From positions 1 through 64,000 of the forward strand of contig BJGZ01000011.1 of the NCBI GenBank assembly GCA_014191195.1: 64,000 nt of DNA, read 5' to 3'. This document shows, in pieces, positions 1 through 8,331 of this stretch. The notes under the pieces were generated by a model. It was not told the origin of the DNA, ran no database searches, and worked only from the letters and a program-made list of their open reading frames with translations. Position numbers and translations under genes: made by a program. Within the stretch, counting starts at the first letter, position 1; each line of letters starts with the position of its first letter. This DNA is from Chlorobiota bacterium. Lineage in GTDB: Bacteria; Bacteroidota; Ignavibacteria; Kapaibacteriales; UBA961.

Positions 1-97
1 TAAGATATTTTCTTAGAAATACTGGCAGTTCCTTGTGTTCTAACTTGTCAAGCAGAAAATATCCTTTTTCTGGCAGTTGGTCTGGTCTAATTTTCAT
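1..97 (-). CDS. partial ORF running off the window start, unknown
   Basis: On the minus strand an open frame starts at the ATG at 97 and runs off position 1, giving 32 residues beginning MKIRPDQLPEKGYFLLDKLE. The frame stays open further upstream to a stop near 215, so a longer start, for example the GTG near 185, is possible. It uses CTG codons more than the rest of the window, where TTA dominates. I do not recognise the protein. It could be a real gene end or a chance open frame. Confidence 0.3.
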   Translation of the reverse strand, partial: MKIRPDQLPEKGYFLLDKLEHKELPVFLRKYL

Positions 98-277
98 TTC
101 TAAATGTCGTTTTAAAATGACGCATAATAGATGTATATGCGAAGAAAAATTACTTTTTGTTAATATATGTTTTTTATAAATCACAAAATAGACTTTTGAT
201 CTGTTGATAATTTATGGTGCTGTCATAGGTATATTTCTATGTGATTTTGCAAATATCCCCCTCCCACTTATCTTCTA

Positions 278-598
278 TCAATAAGAATTTAATTCTTCGA
301 TTTCCATTCTTGAAAAAAAGTACTCAAAAGACCAATACATCCAATATGGAAATGCTATGCCACATGTAATGATGGATAATAAGAGTAATCCTAAAGACAT
401 AATGAAATATTCACCAAAGGTTCCTGTAAAAAGAATCTTATTGCCATTTAATTCTAAATTGTTAAAAAAATACTCGGTAGACCAATACATCCAATATGGC
501 GTAGCCAGACCAAATGTTATTATTGATAATAATAAAAGTCCTAAAGACTTTATAAAATAGTCACCAAATCTACCCGTAAAAACAATTGATCTTCTCAT
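278..598 (-). CDS. DUF898/DUF6693-like small membrane protein with internal duplication
   Basis: This 106-residue protein consists of two near-identical units, at about residues 7-45 and 57-95, exactly 50 codons apart. Each unit carries an FTGxFGxYF start, a hydrophobic helix rich in leucine and isoleucine, and a PYWMYWSxEYFF end. About 32 of 39 aligned positions match. The pattern resembles the short repeat of DUF898 (YjgN-like) membrane proteins, whose function is unknown. Two membrane segments are expected. The duplication is also visible in the DNA. No strong ribosome binding site is seen, which is usual in Bacteroidota. Confidence 0.75.
   Translation of the reverse strand: MRRSIVFTGRFGDYFIKSLGLLLLSIITFGLATPYWMYWSTEYFFNNLELNGNKILFTGTFGEYFIMSLGLLLLSIITCGIAFPYWMYWSFEYFFSRMEIEELNSY
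321..588. repeat. imperfect tandem duplication, 150-bp period
   Basis: Two DNA units beginning with TACTC at 321 and 471 share long identical stretches, including GACCAATACATCCAATATGG. The period is 150 bp, which is 50 codons of the gene it lies in. The similarity extends to about 436 and 588. This is an in-frame gene duplication that kept the reading frame. Confidence 0.8.
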
Positions 599-690
599 TT
601 AATTATCCCTAAATTGCTGTTCCCACTATGTATTATCTTGCCTAAACAGTAAAATTATCTTTTCTATTTAATAATAAAATCTATTGATAT

Positions 691-1029
691 TTATCGCATT
701 GAGAGATAACATATATATCCATTTAATAGCATATAAAACATTGCAGGTAATGATATCCACAAGCTATCGCCAAACTTTATGCGGACAATTAATCCGCATA
801 ACATCAGTAAGGCTAAACCTATAGATGAAATCGTTAATAGTGGATTATATTTTAATCCAATAATTAAACCTGCCGCACCTAAAAGCTCTAAAAGTATAAC
901 CAATAAACCAAATTGCTCTAATTCAAATCGCTTAAAATCATTCTGTAAATTATCTGTGATAAAATACATCGCAACATATATAAAGAAAGATATACTAGAA
1001 AATAATGTACATACTATGGTAAGAGTCAT
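691..1029 (-). CDS. DoxX-like membrane protein, copy 1
   Basis: This 112-residue protein has four hydrophobic helices and the DoxX-type pattern: a first helix, then a short loop containing FKRFELEQFGLL, then ELLGAAGLIIGL. DoxX-like proteins are small inner-membrane proteins linked in various bacteria to thiol or quinone redox processes, but the exact role here is unknown. The start lies 3 bp downstream of the stop of the paralogous gene at 1033-1374, so the two are almost certainly co-transcribed. The paralogues share the FGL motif and topology but are well diverged. Confidence 0.75.
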   Translation of the reverse strand: MTLTIVCTLFSSISFFIYVAMYFITDNLQNDFKRFELEQFGLLVILLELLGAAGLIIGLKYNPLLTISSIGLALLMLCGLIVRIKFGDSLWISLPAMFYMLLNGYICYLSMR

Positions 1030-1032
1030 TAT

Positions 1033-1374
1033 TTATTGATTAATCGTTGTGTATGCTATAAAAGCGCATAAAATTAGGAAAACAAGCGAAGGTACTCTTC
1101 TTATAAATGGATTATGTGCTTGAAAATGAAAATACTGAGCAGATATCATAAATATTCCCATTAATATAGATGGTATTTGTACAAAAGATGGATACCAAAC
1201 ACCAGCAATCAATAATGTGGCTAAGGCTATTTTAGATGCACCTACAAAACTTCTCATTAAATCACTTAAACCAAATTGCTTAAACTCTTTAATGATATTA
1301 TCAAATCTAAATATCCAAACAAATAATACAGATATTCCAACTACTAATTGTACAACCTTGATTATATTTTCCAT
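1033..1374 (-). CDS. DoxX-like membrane protein, copy 2
   Basis: This 113-residue, four-helix membrane protein has a DoxX-like layout: an FKQFGLSDL loop after helix 1, then GASKIALATLLIAGVWYPSF. It is the first gene of a two-gene operon with its paralogue downstream. A short inverted repeat, CATTGT-TT-ACAATG, lies 31 bp upstream of the start and may be an operator. DoxX genes are often controlled by MarR or HxlR repressors, but no such regulator is next to this one. The function beyond the family is not known. Confidence 0.75.
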   Translation of the reverse strand: MENIIKVVQLVVGISVLFVWIFRFDNIIKEFKQFGLSDLMRSFVGASKIALATLLIAGVWYPSFVQIPSILMGIFMISAQYFHFQAHNPFIRRVPSLVFLILCAFIAYTTINQ

Positions 1375-1404
1375 AACTTTTCTTTTATAACTTTACAAAT
1401 AGTG

Positions 1405-1418
1405 CATTGTTTACAATG
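1405..1418. promoter_or_regulatory. 6-2-6 inverted repeat upstream of the DoxX pair
   Basis: CATTGT and ACAATG form a perfect inverted repeat around a TT centre. It lies 31 bp before the first gene of the DoxX operon and about 85 bp after the stop of no other gene in that direction. This is the usual size and place for a dimeric repressor site. It could also be a chance palindrome. Confidence 0.3.
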
Positions 1419-1500
1419 ACCCGTTTTTTAAAGTGGGTTCTGGTCTCCACAAATAAAATTTGTACTTAATCTACGATAATTATTCGACAATTACTGTTTT

Positions 1501-4500
1501 CTATTTCATGATAATAAATGATAGTGTTTCTTTCCTACTGCTATTGTGAATCGGCATGAAATATACTCCATTCGGCATCGAAGAAATGTCAAACTCTCTA
1601 TATTCACATGAAGTATCATTTCTTGGTTTTAAATGATATATTCTTCCATAACTATCATATATATCAATAACTTGATTTTTATCAATATCTAATCCAATAC
1701 TATATTGCGATATTCTAATAATACTAGTCGCAGGATTAGGATATATCACTTCATGAATATTTTGTGCATTCATAATAGAAGATGGGATTTCTTTAACTTT
1801 TACTGAAAAACTCTTTGATTGTACAATGCCACAATCTGAAATAATATCACATCTATATATTCCATTAATGGTTGTGTCAATAGCTTGTATAACTAATAGA
1901 GAATCATTGTTTTTATTGAGTACAGTTCCATTTTTATACCATTTGTATTGGACAGAAAATCCAGCTGCATTCGAAATGTCCGCAGTATATGTTATACTTT
2001 TTCCTTGTTCAATTATCGTGTCTGTAAATTGAGATATAATGATGGGTAATTGAGAAGAGATATTCCTTTTTTGTCCGGCATTAGACATAATATCAAGCGC
2101 TTCTTGATTCCACTTGTCATTCACAATAAACTCATTATTTCTTATGATACAATTTGTTCCATTAATGGCACTCACTTGAGTATCTGAATAATTATTTTCT
2201 ACGGTGTCTTTTAGACATTGATCCGACCACAAACTAAGCCAGCATTTTACATTCTTGATAACATTATGATGCCATCTCATATTGCTTGAACCTAAATCTG
2301 GATATAATGCACCAAAGCCATTTAATACATTGCTTATATAATTATATGAAATATCCGCACCAGGTAAAGATCCAATTGTATAGATGCCACCTCCATCTTT
2401 TAGCTTCGTCATAATTGAATCTATGCGATTATTCTTTACTTGTATATTTCTTCCCGGAATTAATTGATTGTTCCAACCCCAGCCTACAGAAATTCCTGTA
2501 TATGGTAATTGAATTAATGTATTTGAATTGATTATTGTATTCTCGCTAATTGGCGTAAATACACCAACGCTACTTTCATATTCAACACCAATATCTCTAA
2601 TCAAATTATGTTCTACTGTATTATCTTTTACCATATCGTTTTCTGATAAATTAAAAGACATAATACTTCCAATTGCAATTGCACTTCCAGAAATATCTTT
2701 AAATGTATTATTGAATATTGTATTATTCTTACATCCAAAATATAATTGTAATGCTGTACCGCCCAAATGTTCAAAAGTGGAATGTAAAAAGTTCACATTT
2801 CTACAATATTCTAAGATAATATTACCTGGATTTTGTACCCATGTTGTATTGTCAAATCGGACATCAGCCTGCACAACGGGATAACCAAATTTAGAATTTG
2901 GCTGTAACCACGTTGCATGTGAAAAAGTAATTCCATTAAATTCTGTATTCTGTAAGCCAGAACATCTCATTAATAATTCAAGCTTCGGAGCAATAATTTC
3001 TGCTTGCTGAATATCTTCATTTGCTCTACATTTTACATAGATTATACCAGTTTTTTTATCAAGATACCATTCATCATCAGCATCAAGTAATTCATAGGCA
3101 TTTTCTATCCATACAGGTGGGGCGTCAAATTGTTTATGGACATTTGTCCAATAAGGCTGCGACATGATAATTGAATTACCATTCACAGAGTCAATTAATC
3201 CTCGGTGATGTTTCCATTCATTTCTTGCAACAATTTCGATATTAGAAATATTAGACCAACTAGAAATATTTATTGGACTACTATATCCATTGCTCGTTTC
3301 TTTCCAACCTTCTGCATCTATAGATCTAGCCCTAATTGCCCTACGTCCATTGATATATAATTGTCTTGTATCAAATGATGAATCTATAAATGCTTTATAT
3401 ATATTCTTTGAACCATCGTGCAAAACCCAATTTTTAATGCGTTTTCCACCACTTATAATTGGTTTTTGACAATCAAATGCTTGATAGCGAATTGTGTGTC
3501 CATTAAATCCTGAATCATCATAATCAAATATCAATGTAGAATCAATAGTATACATACCATTCATTATAAAAACAACAATATCTTTATCTATTGATTTATT
3601 AATCTTTCGAATTTCTTTCTTTGCTTTATTAATGGTTAAAAATGGAGCATCTTTTGTCCCAGAATTAGCATCATTCCCTAAAGAAGACACATAAAAACTT
3701 TTGTGATCATCAGATTGAACTGTTATCACAGAAATAGTAGTTTTAGCAGATTCTAAATCAGCATGATTTACAGTAGAAATTGCAATAGTATTAGTATTCT
3801 TTAGATTAGCATTATAGATCGTATAATTCATAGCAGGTTGTTCTGTCGGAATAGGCTTATCTGAATTAGTATCAAAATATTGATAATACGATTGCTCGGG
3901 ATATGTAGCTACTTTTATATCATTCAGATATATATTAAAATGTTTAATTCCAGATTCACGATCTGCATGTGCTTTCCAATTAATTGCAATTGTAGAAAGA
4001 CCATTGGTTTGCGCCTGAACTTTGATAGGAGCAGATGGTGGAGTAATATCCTTAATTGTTCCACTGATGATAAATTCTTGGAATTTTGTTGCACATAGTG
4101 TGTCTGGAAGCCATGATTTGGCAAGCGCATTTCCAGTAAATAATGATGCTTTAAAGATATTTGGTTTGCCAGAAGTGCTTGTATCAACCAAAAAACCTGT
4201 ATTCGCATCAATATTTTTAAGAATAGTGCCACTTTCGGGTAATCGCAAAGAAAGAATAGATTCAAAAAAGGGGATAGCCATATAACGAACAAAGCTATAA
4301 TTATGATTTTGATTAGGTGTATATGCAATACTAATATTGCCATTCATCTTGCGGATTTTAGAGAAAGTATTAAGAGCAGTATTCCAACAATCACCACCAG
4401 GGCCATTATAATCAAAAGCACCAGCATGACGAATCATAATAGGAACTTTTGCAGCTTTTTCGGAATATTCAATCGGTATATTAAGTGCAGGAGAATACAC

Positions 4501-5016
4501 AAAAGTAGCAATAACTTTTTCTGGAAAAAGATTTGTCATAGATAGAGCCCAGTGTCCACCACCGGAATGTCCCCATAATAGCCAAGGAGCAGATTTTAAT
4601 TCTGGATGACCACTTTGAGCAGCTAAAGAATCTATACCAGCTAATAGTGATTGTGCAGAGCCATCTTGTGGTTGTACCCAATCATAGCAATTTTTGCCTT
4701 GATTAGGATATAAATCTGGGGCAATAATAGCTAAATGCCAAGTATTTGCGAAAGCTTGATATTGCGCATCAGTGACAATTGGCTCTCCCGAACCTTCGGC
4801 CCCACAACCATGCTGATGGATTAGAATACCTTTAATTGTTTCTACATTATTAGGTATGTACATCGCATATTTTGCTTTTTGAAGATAGTTCTGTGAATTA
4901 CCACCTTTGATTTCAGTAAAATATGTCGATCCATTCCAATAAGTATCTGCATTACATATACTTATGATAAAAAACAACATGAATGTAATTATTGAATGAA
5001 GTCGCAGTGAAAGCAT
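1501..5016 (-). CDS. secreted esterase / parallel beta-helix / T9SS-sorted protein
   Basis: This 1171-residue protein has a signal peptide (about 1-23). An alpha/beta-hydrolase domain follows (about 45-300), with a GHSGG nucleophile elbow at S151 and an HQHG oxyanion-type motif near 69. A fibronectin- or Ig-like stretch lies at about 325-425. A right-handed parallel beta-helix domain starts with FYVSSLGNDANSG near 435, with many N-containing turns, and runs to about 960. An Ig-like domain comes next, then a type IX sorting domain (IYPNPATSIIRIS ... GVYFMPI). The protein is probably exported and attached to or released from the cell surface, acting on esterified polysaccharide. The substrate cannot be told from the sequence. 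Joining an esterase to a pectate-lyase-like helix suggests de-esterification combined with glycan binding or cleavage. Confidence 0.8.
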   Translation of the reverse strand: MLSLRLHSIITFMLFFIISICNADTYWNGSTYFTEIKGGNSQNYLQKAKYAMYIPNNVETIKGILIHQHGCGAEGSGEPIVTDAQYQAFANTWHLAIIAPDLYPNQGKNCYDWVQPQDGSAQSLLAGIDSLAAQSGHPELKSAPWLLWGHSGGGHWALSMTNLFPEKVIATFVYSPALNIPIEYSEKAAKVPIMIRHAGAFDYNGPGGDCWNTALNTFSKIRKMNGNISIAYTPNQNHNYSFVRYMAIPFFESILSLRLPESGTILKNIDANTGFLVDTSTSGKPNIFKASLFTGNALAKSWLPDTLCATKFQEFIISGTIKDITPPSAPIKVQAQTNGLSTIAINWKAHADRESGIKHFNIYLNDIKVATYPEQSYYQYFDTNSDKPIPTEQPAMNYTIYNANLKNTNTIAISTVNHADLESAKTTISVITVQSDDHKSFYVSSLGNDANSGTKDAPFLTINKAKKEIRKINKSIDKDIVVFIMNGMYTIDSTLIFDYDDSGFNGHTIRYQAFDCQKPIISGGKRIKNWVLHDGSKNIYKAFIDSSFDTRQLYINGRRAIRARSIDAEGWKETSNGYSSPINISSWSNISNIEIVARNEWKHHRGLIDSVNGNSIIMSQPYWTNVHKQFDAPPVWIENAYELLDADDEWYLDKKTGIIYVKCRANEDIQQAEIIAPKLELLMRCSGLQNTEFNGITFSHATWLQPNSKFGYPVVQADVRFDNTTWVQNPGNIILEYCRNVNFLHSTFEHLGGTALQLYFGCKNNTIFNNTFKDISGSAIAIGSIMSFNLSENDMVKDNTVEHNLIRDIGVEYESSVGVFTPISENTIINSNTLIQLPYTGISVGWGWNNQLIPGRNIQVKNNRIDSIMTKLKDGGGIYTIGSLPGADISYNYISNVLNGFGALYPDLGSSNMRWHHNVIKNVKCWLSLWSDQCLKDTVENNYSDTQVSAINGTNCIIRNNEFIVNDKWNQEALDIMSNAGQKRNISSQLPIIISQFTDTIIEQGKSITYTADISNAAGFSVQYKWYKNGTVLNKNNDSLLVIQAIDTTINGIYRCDIISDCGIVQSKSFSVKVKEIPSSIMNAQNIHEVIYPNPATSIIRISQYSIGLDIDKNQVIDIYDSYGRIYHLKPRNDTSCEYREFDISSMPNGVYFMPIHNSSRKETLSFIIMK

Positions 5017-5078
5017 ATAAACTCACAGTAAATCTAAAGGGAATGAGGAAAGCACATTCTAATAATAAGTACATCTAT

Positions 5079-5816
5079 TTATATAATATCATGTTCAGTA
5101 AAAATACGTCTGAAATAATATTTATACAATTTTTGAGTTAACCAAGAAATACGTCTGAATATAGACCTCGGTTTGCTTGAAATTGTAGAATGCATTAGAC
5201 CATTATGGGAGCCCTGTTCTACAAAAGAAGGATGAGCCCAATACATGGAAATTATATTGTGTTCAATTAATGTATTGTGCCATAAGTCTATGACATTGTT
5301 ACATTTATTTGATTCTAAATACTCGATGATATTCTTTGCACCTACATAATCAATAAGATAAGCACCAGCCATTCTTCCTGATTTTGCTTTATAAAGAATT
5401 TGATTATTATGTGTCTGGAAAAAAGAAGGAAAACGCAAAGTGCTGTTTTCTAAAGAGATAATAAATCCGCTAGGAATATGCTGTAATTCTTGTTGAATAA
5501 TTGCAATATTTTTTGAAAAGTCACCAAGAAAAAAGGGGTCATTTTCAAAGATAATAGCATAGTCAAGGCCTTGTTTAATGATTTTTTTATACGCATATAT
5601 ATGATTCAATGTGCATGAAAGCACACCTGCAGACAACACTTTATCAATATTCGAAACAAAAAAAGAATTGATTATATCCTTATTTGTCAAAGATGGGTCA
5701 CCCTCAGTTATAAATTCAAAATCTAGATGATATTGACTAAATAACTTCTTTATTCTTTCGGCATGAAATTCATATCCTTTAAGAGCATGAATAACAAAAA
5801 TATTTTTCATGAACAC
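5079..5816 (-). CDS. GT25-like glycosyltransferase
   Basis: This 245-residue protein begins with KNIFVIHALKGYEFHAERI, followed by a GVLSCTLNHIYAYKKII segment and then DYAIIFENDPFF. That order matches glycosyltransferase family 25 (LPS galactosyltransferase type), where the same positions hold the C-SH-x-x-x motif and an LEDD acid motif. Here the acidic motif reads FEND, so one acidic residue is replaced. The likely role is adding a sugar to LPS or a surface glycan. The start may be the second methionine, two codons in. It lies just upstream of the secreted esterase gene but has no obvious functional link to it. Confidence 0.7.
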   Translation of the reverse strand: MFMKNIFVIHALKGYEFHAERIKKLFSQYHLDFEFITEGDPSLTNKDIINSFFVSNIDKVLSAGVLSCTLNHIYAYKKIIKQGLDYAIIFENDPFFLGDFSKNIAIIQQELQHIPSGFIISLENSTLRFPSFFQTHNNQILYKAKSGRMAGAYLIDYVGAKNIIEYLESNKCNNVIDLWHNTLIEHNIISMYWAHPSFVEQGSHNGLMHSTISSKPRSIFRRISWLTQKLYKYYFRRIFTEHDII

Positions 5817-5895
5817 ATCATTAAATAAATAATGTAATAGTTGGTATTATAGTTATAGGAAAAATAAACTGGATACTATGTACTTTGTGAGTTAA

Positions 5896-6834
5896 TCAAC
5901 CATCATGTTCATGACTATGAAGATTTTCTTGAAGTGATAATTTCTTTTCAAATTGGTTATGTATTATTAAAATTACAAGCCCAAATACAACCGCAGAAAT
6001 AATTAATGCAGTGTTTAGCAATCCGGTTGCCGCAAATGATAATCTTATTAAGATTGTAGATATGATAAATCCTGAATTTCTTATCACTTTATGAAATTCA
6101 TCGGTGTGGAAAAATGAGAATAGTAATAGAATTACATCAGCAATGATTAGCATTGAAAAAAACTGCTCAAAGAATATATTATTGATATTTTTTAGAGATA
6201 TAGATCCAACATCACTTGGAGAAACTACACTCATTATCCAATGAAAAAAAGAATATATAGCAGCAAAAAAAAGAGCAGGAACTAAAAGAGTAGCGATAAT
6301 TTTTTTGATTTTTATAAATGTAGATATGCTTTCAGCTTTGCTAGCACTAATGTTTTCAGTTCTATAACGTTTTTTATTCTGAACATAAAACTGATAAATC
6401 AGAAAAAACAGAAGAATTGATGTTATTAAGTCATAAGTAAATTCTAAATCATATTTAATATTAAACCAATTATTAGAAAATGTTAGCTCAGATAGGTCTT
6501 TAAAAAGACGTCTTATAATAATTAATGAAATAATCTCATACTGTTTGCTGATATATGTTGTAATTGACTTTGGTAAATAATATATAAGTAGATAAACTTC
6601 GTAAACTAAAATAAATGAAAAAGGCGTATATATAGCGCTTATAGTATTACTGAAAAGAAGGGGCGCACCTTGAATAGTGATGAAGCCAAAATCTACTAGC
6701 CAAATAACTATCAAGTGAATAAAGAAACTTGCTATTGCAATAGATAATATTATTTTCTCAAAAATATGTTTTGTCTTTTCTGAGAGTAGACTAGTGTAAG
6801 TTTTTTGAAGAAGAGAAGATAATTTTTTGATCAT
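5896..6834 (-). CDS. polytopic membrane protein of unknown function
   Basis: This 312-residue protein has about seven to eight hydrophobic segments, for example around residues 28-48, 65-90, 130-147, 178-200, 225-242 and 255-290. Its tail is polar and histidine-containing (ENLHSHEHDG). No catalytic motif is recognisable. A 237-bp region upstream separates it from the LprI-like gene, so it probably has its own promoter. The family is unknown to me. Confidence 0.6.
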   Translation of the reverse strand: MIKKLSSLLQKTYTSLLSEKTKHIFEKIILSIAIASFFIHLIVIWLVDFGFITIQGAPLLFSNTISAIYTPFSFILVYEVYLLIYYLPKSITTYISKQYEIISLIIIRRLFKDLSELTFSNNWFNIKYDLEFTYDLITSILLFFLIYQFYVQNKKRYRTENISASKAESISTFIKIKKIIATLLVPALFFAAIYSFFHWIMSVVSPSDVGSISLKNINNIFFEQFFSMLIIADVILLLFSFFHTDEFHKVIRNSGFIISTILIRLSFAATGLLNTALIISAVVFGLVILIIHNQFEKKLSLQENLHSHEHDG

Positions 6835-7071
6835 ATTATAGGGTGTAAATTAAAAGACTAAAAACATATAATCAGAATTCAGACTTTGATATAAGGAAAA
6901 ATATACGATGAGTTATCACAGGTTTTTAATTAATCAAAAGAGAGAAAAATAGAATAATGTAGATTCAAGGAAAAATGATATTTACGCGTTCCGATATTTG
7001 AAGTTAAAATAGTAAATATGGTTGCTATTAAAAAGTATTTAAGTCTTAATGTATATTTTTCTCATAACTAT

Positions 7072-7614
7072 TTATTCTTCTTGAACAATGTCATTATAGT
7101 AATCAAATATGGTGATTGCTCGATTTTCAATTAAATCTGCATATATACTAATTGAAATTATTGATTGTTCAGCGCCCCCGCCAGAATATTGTTGCTTAGA
7201 TAATGTATTTATTAATTGTTCTTCGGTATCTCTATAAGCAATCCAAGCTTTTTGAGCAGTAGTAAGACTAATTTTATCATCTTCACTCAATAATTTTAAA
7301 AGCTTATTGAAATATTTATTCATCAATTTATCATAATCAAAAATCATATCATGTAATGTAGCTTTTACGGCAATGGGAGAATTATCAAGCTCTAAACGTT
7401 TATCAGTAATATGTTCAATTCTAAATGTATCTAAAGAAAAATCTATATGATCTTTGTTTAGTCCTTCTTTAATAAGACTTTCCTTCAATGCCGGAATTTG
7501 CTTTTCAATATCTGCTTTAATTTTTTGTAAAGCTTTAGGTGAAATACCTGCTTTAGCTGGAATATCTACAAATAAGAAAGAAATAATAAATAATGAAATA
7601 AATAAACGATTCAT
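7072..7614 (-). CDS. LprI-like (DUF1311) secreted protein
   Basis: This 180-residue protein has a signal peptide (about 1-22). The C-terminal half carries the LprI/DUF1311 pattern: LTTAQKAWIAYRDTEEQLIN, a GGG turn, then YADLIENRAITI. In the family the motif is Q-x-x-W-x-x-Y-R-D followed by a glycine-rich turn and a hydrophobic helix. Family members include a lysozyme inhibitor from Mycobacterium, and most others have no known role. The usual cysteines of LprI are absent here. It is probably periplasmic. Confidence 0.65.
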   Translation of the reverse strand: MNRLFISLFIISFLFVDIPAKAGISPKALQKIKADIEKQIPALKESLIKEGLNKDHIDFSLDTFRIEHITDKRLELDNSPIAVKATLHDMIFDYDKLMNKYFNKLLKLLSEDDKISLTTAQKAWIAYRDTEEQLINTLSKQQYSGGGAEQSIISISIYADLIENRAITIFDYYNDIVQEE

Positions 7615-7678
7615 AAGAAAGAAATAATTAAAGTAGTAGAAGACTTATAAAATATGTATTCATCTATAATGATATGAA

Positions 7679-8098
7679 TTAAGTATATGATTCTTTTAGG
7701 AAAACAATTGTATTATGACAGATCTTTTCTAGAATATTTATATCAATATCTGATACTTTTTTGATATATATACAACCTTTTCCTGCAGTATGTTTTCCTA
7801 ATTGTTCTAATAATACTGCATTCTGATCTGTTTGAGAATACACATATAAAGATATAGCAGATTTTCGAGGTGAAAATCCAATTAAAAACCAATCGCCGGT
7901 ATGTCCACTTGCATAAGTATAATGATAAGAACCAAATCCCATTAAAGAAGCTCCCCACATTTTGGGTTTGCATCCTGTGTATGAACTCATTAATTCTATT
8001 AAAAGCAAACAATCTTGCTTTCTTTGATCATTATCAGCATGAGAATGTATGAATTGATCAACATCTAGTTTGGTTTCGACAGTTTTATTCTTTTCCAT
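7679..8098 (-). CDS. DUF1801 domain protein
   Basis: This 139-residue soluble protein matches the DUF1801 (YdhG-like) fold. It starts with a helix containing RKQDCLLLIELM, then PKMWGASLMGFGSYHYTYASG, then WFLIGFSPRKSAISLYV, and a C-terminal helix with HTAGKGCIYIKKVSDID. DUF1801 proteins share the fold of YdhG and the frataxin-like group, and their biochemical role is not established. The gene is divergent from the RNA methyltransferase gene at 8332. Confidence 0.85.
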   Translation of the reverse strand: MEKNKTVETKLDVDQFIHSHADNDQRKQDCLLLIELMSSYTGCKPKMWGASLMGFGSYHYTYASGHTGDWFLIGFSPRKSAISLYVYSQTDQNAVLLEQLGKHTAGKGCIYIKKVSDIDINILEKICHNTIVFLKESYT

Positions 8099-8136
8099 AC
8101 AAAGTTTTCAACTTTTTAGAAGGAAAGGAGATATAT

Positions 8137-8208
8137 ATGGATTTACTATACATTAAGATCTATATACAAAATAAGATTTTCCTCTATGTTATTAGATATG
8201 AATGTTAA
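8137..8208 (+). CDS. possible 23-codon small ORF with canonical Shine-Dalgarno
   Basis: In the 233-bp divergent intergenic region an ATG at 8137 is preceded by GGAAAGGAG, an excellent Shine-Dalgarno match that is rare in this window. The frame encodes 23 residues, MDLLYIKIYIQNKIFLYVIR plus three, and ends with TAA at 8206-8208. The peptide is hydrophobic with lysines, like a small membrane peptide or a leader. No relative is recognised, and the match may be chance. Confidence 0.2.
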   Translation: MDLLYIKIYIQNKIFLYVIRYEC

Positions 8209-8331
8209 TATTAATCATTGGATTATTACATAAATCAAGATCAAAGAGTTCTTCTTATGTCAAAAATGCAGATTAGCGTGTTAAATACTTAAGTTTGCAT
8301 GATAATGCATCGTTAACAATACTTCTTATAC

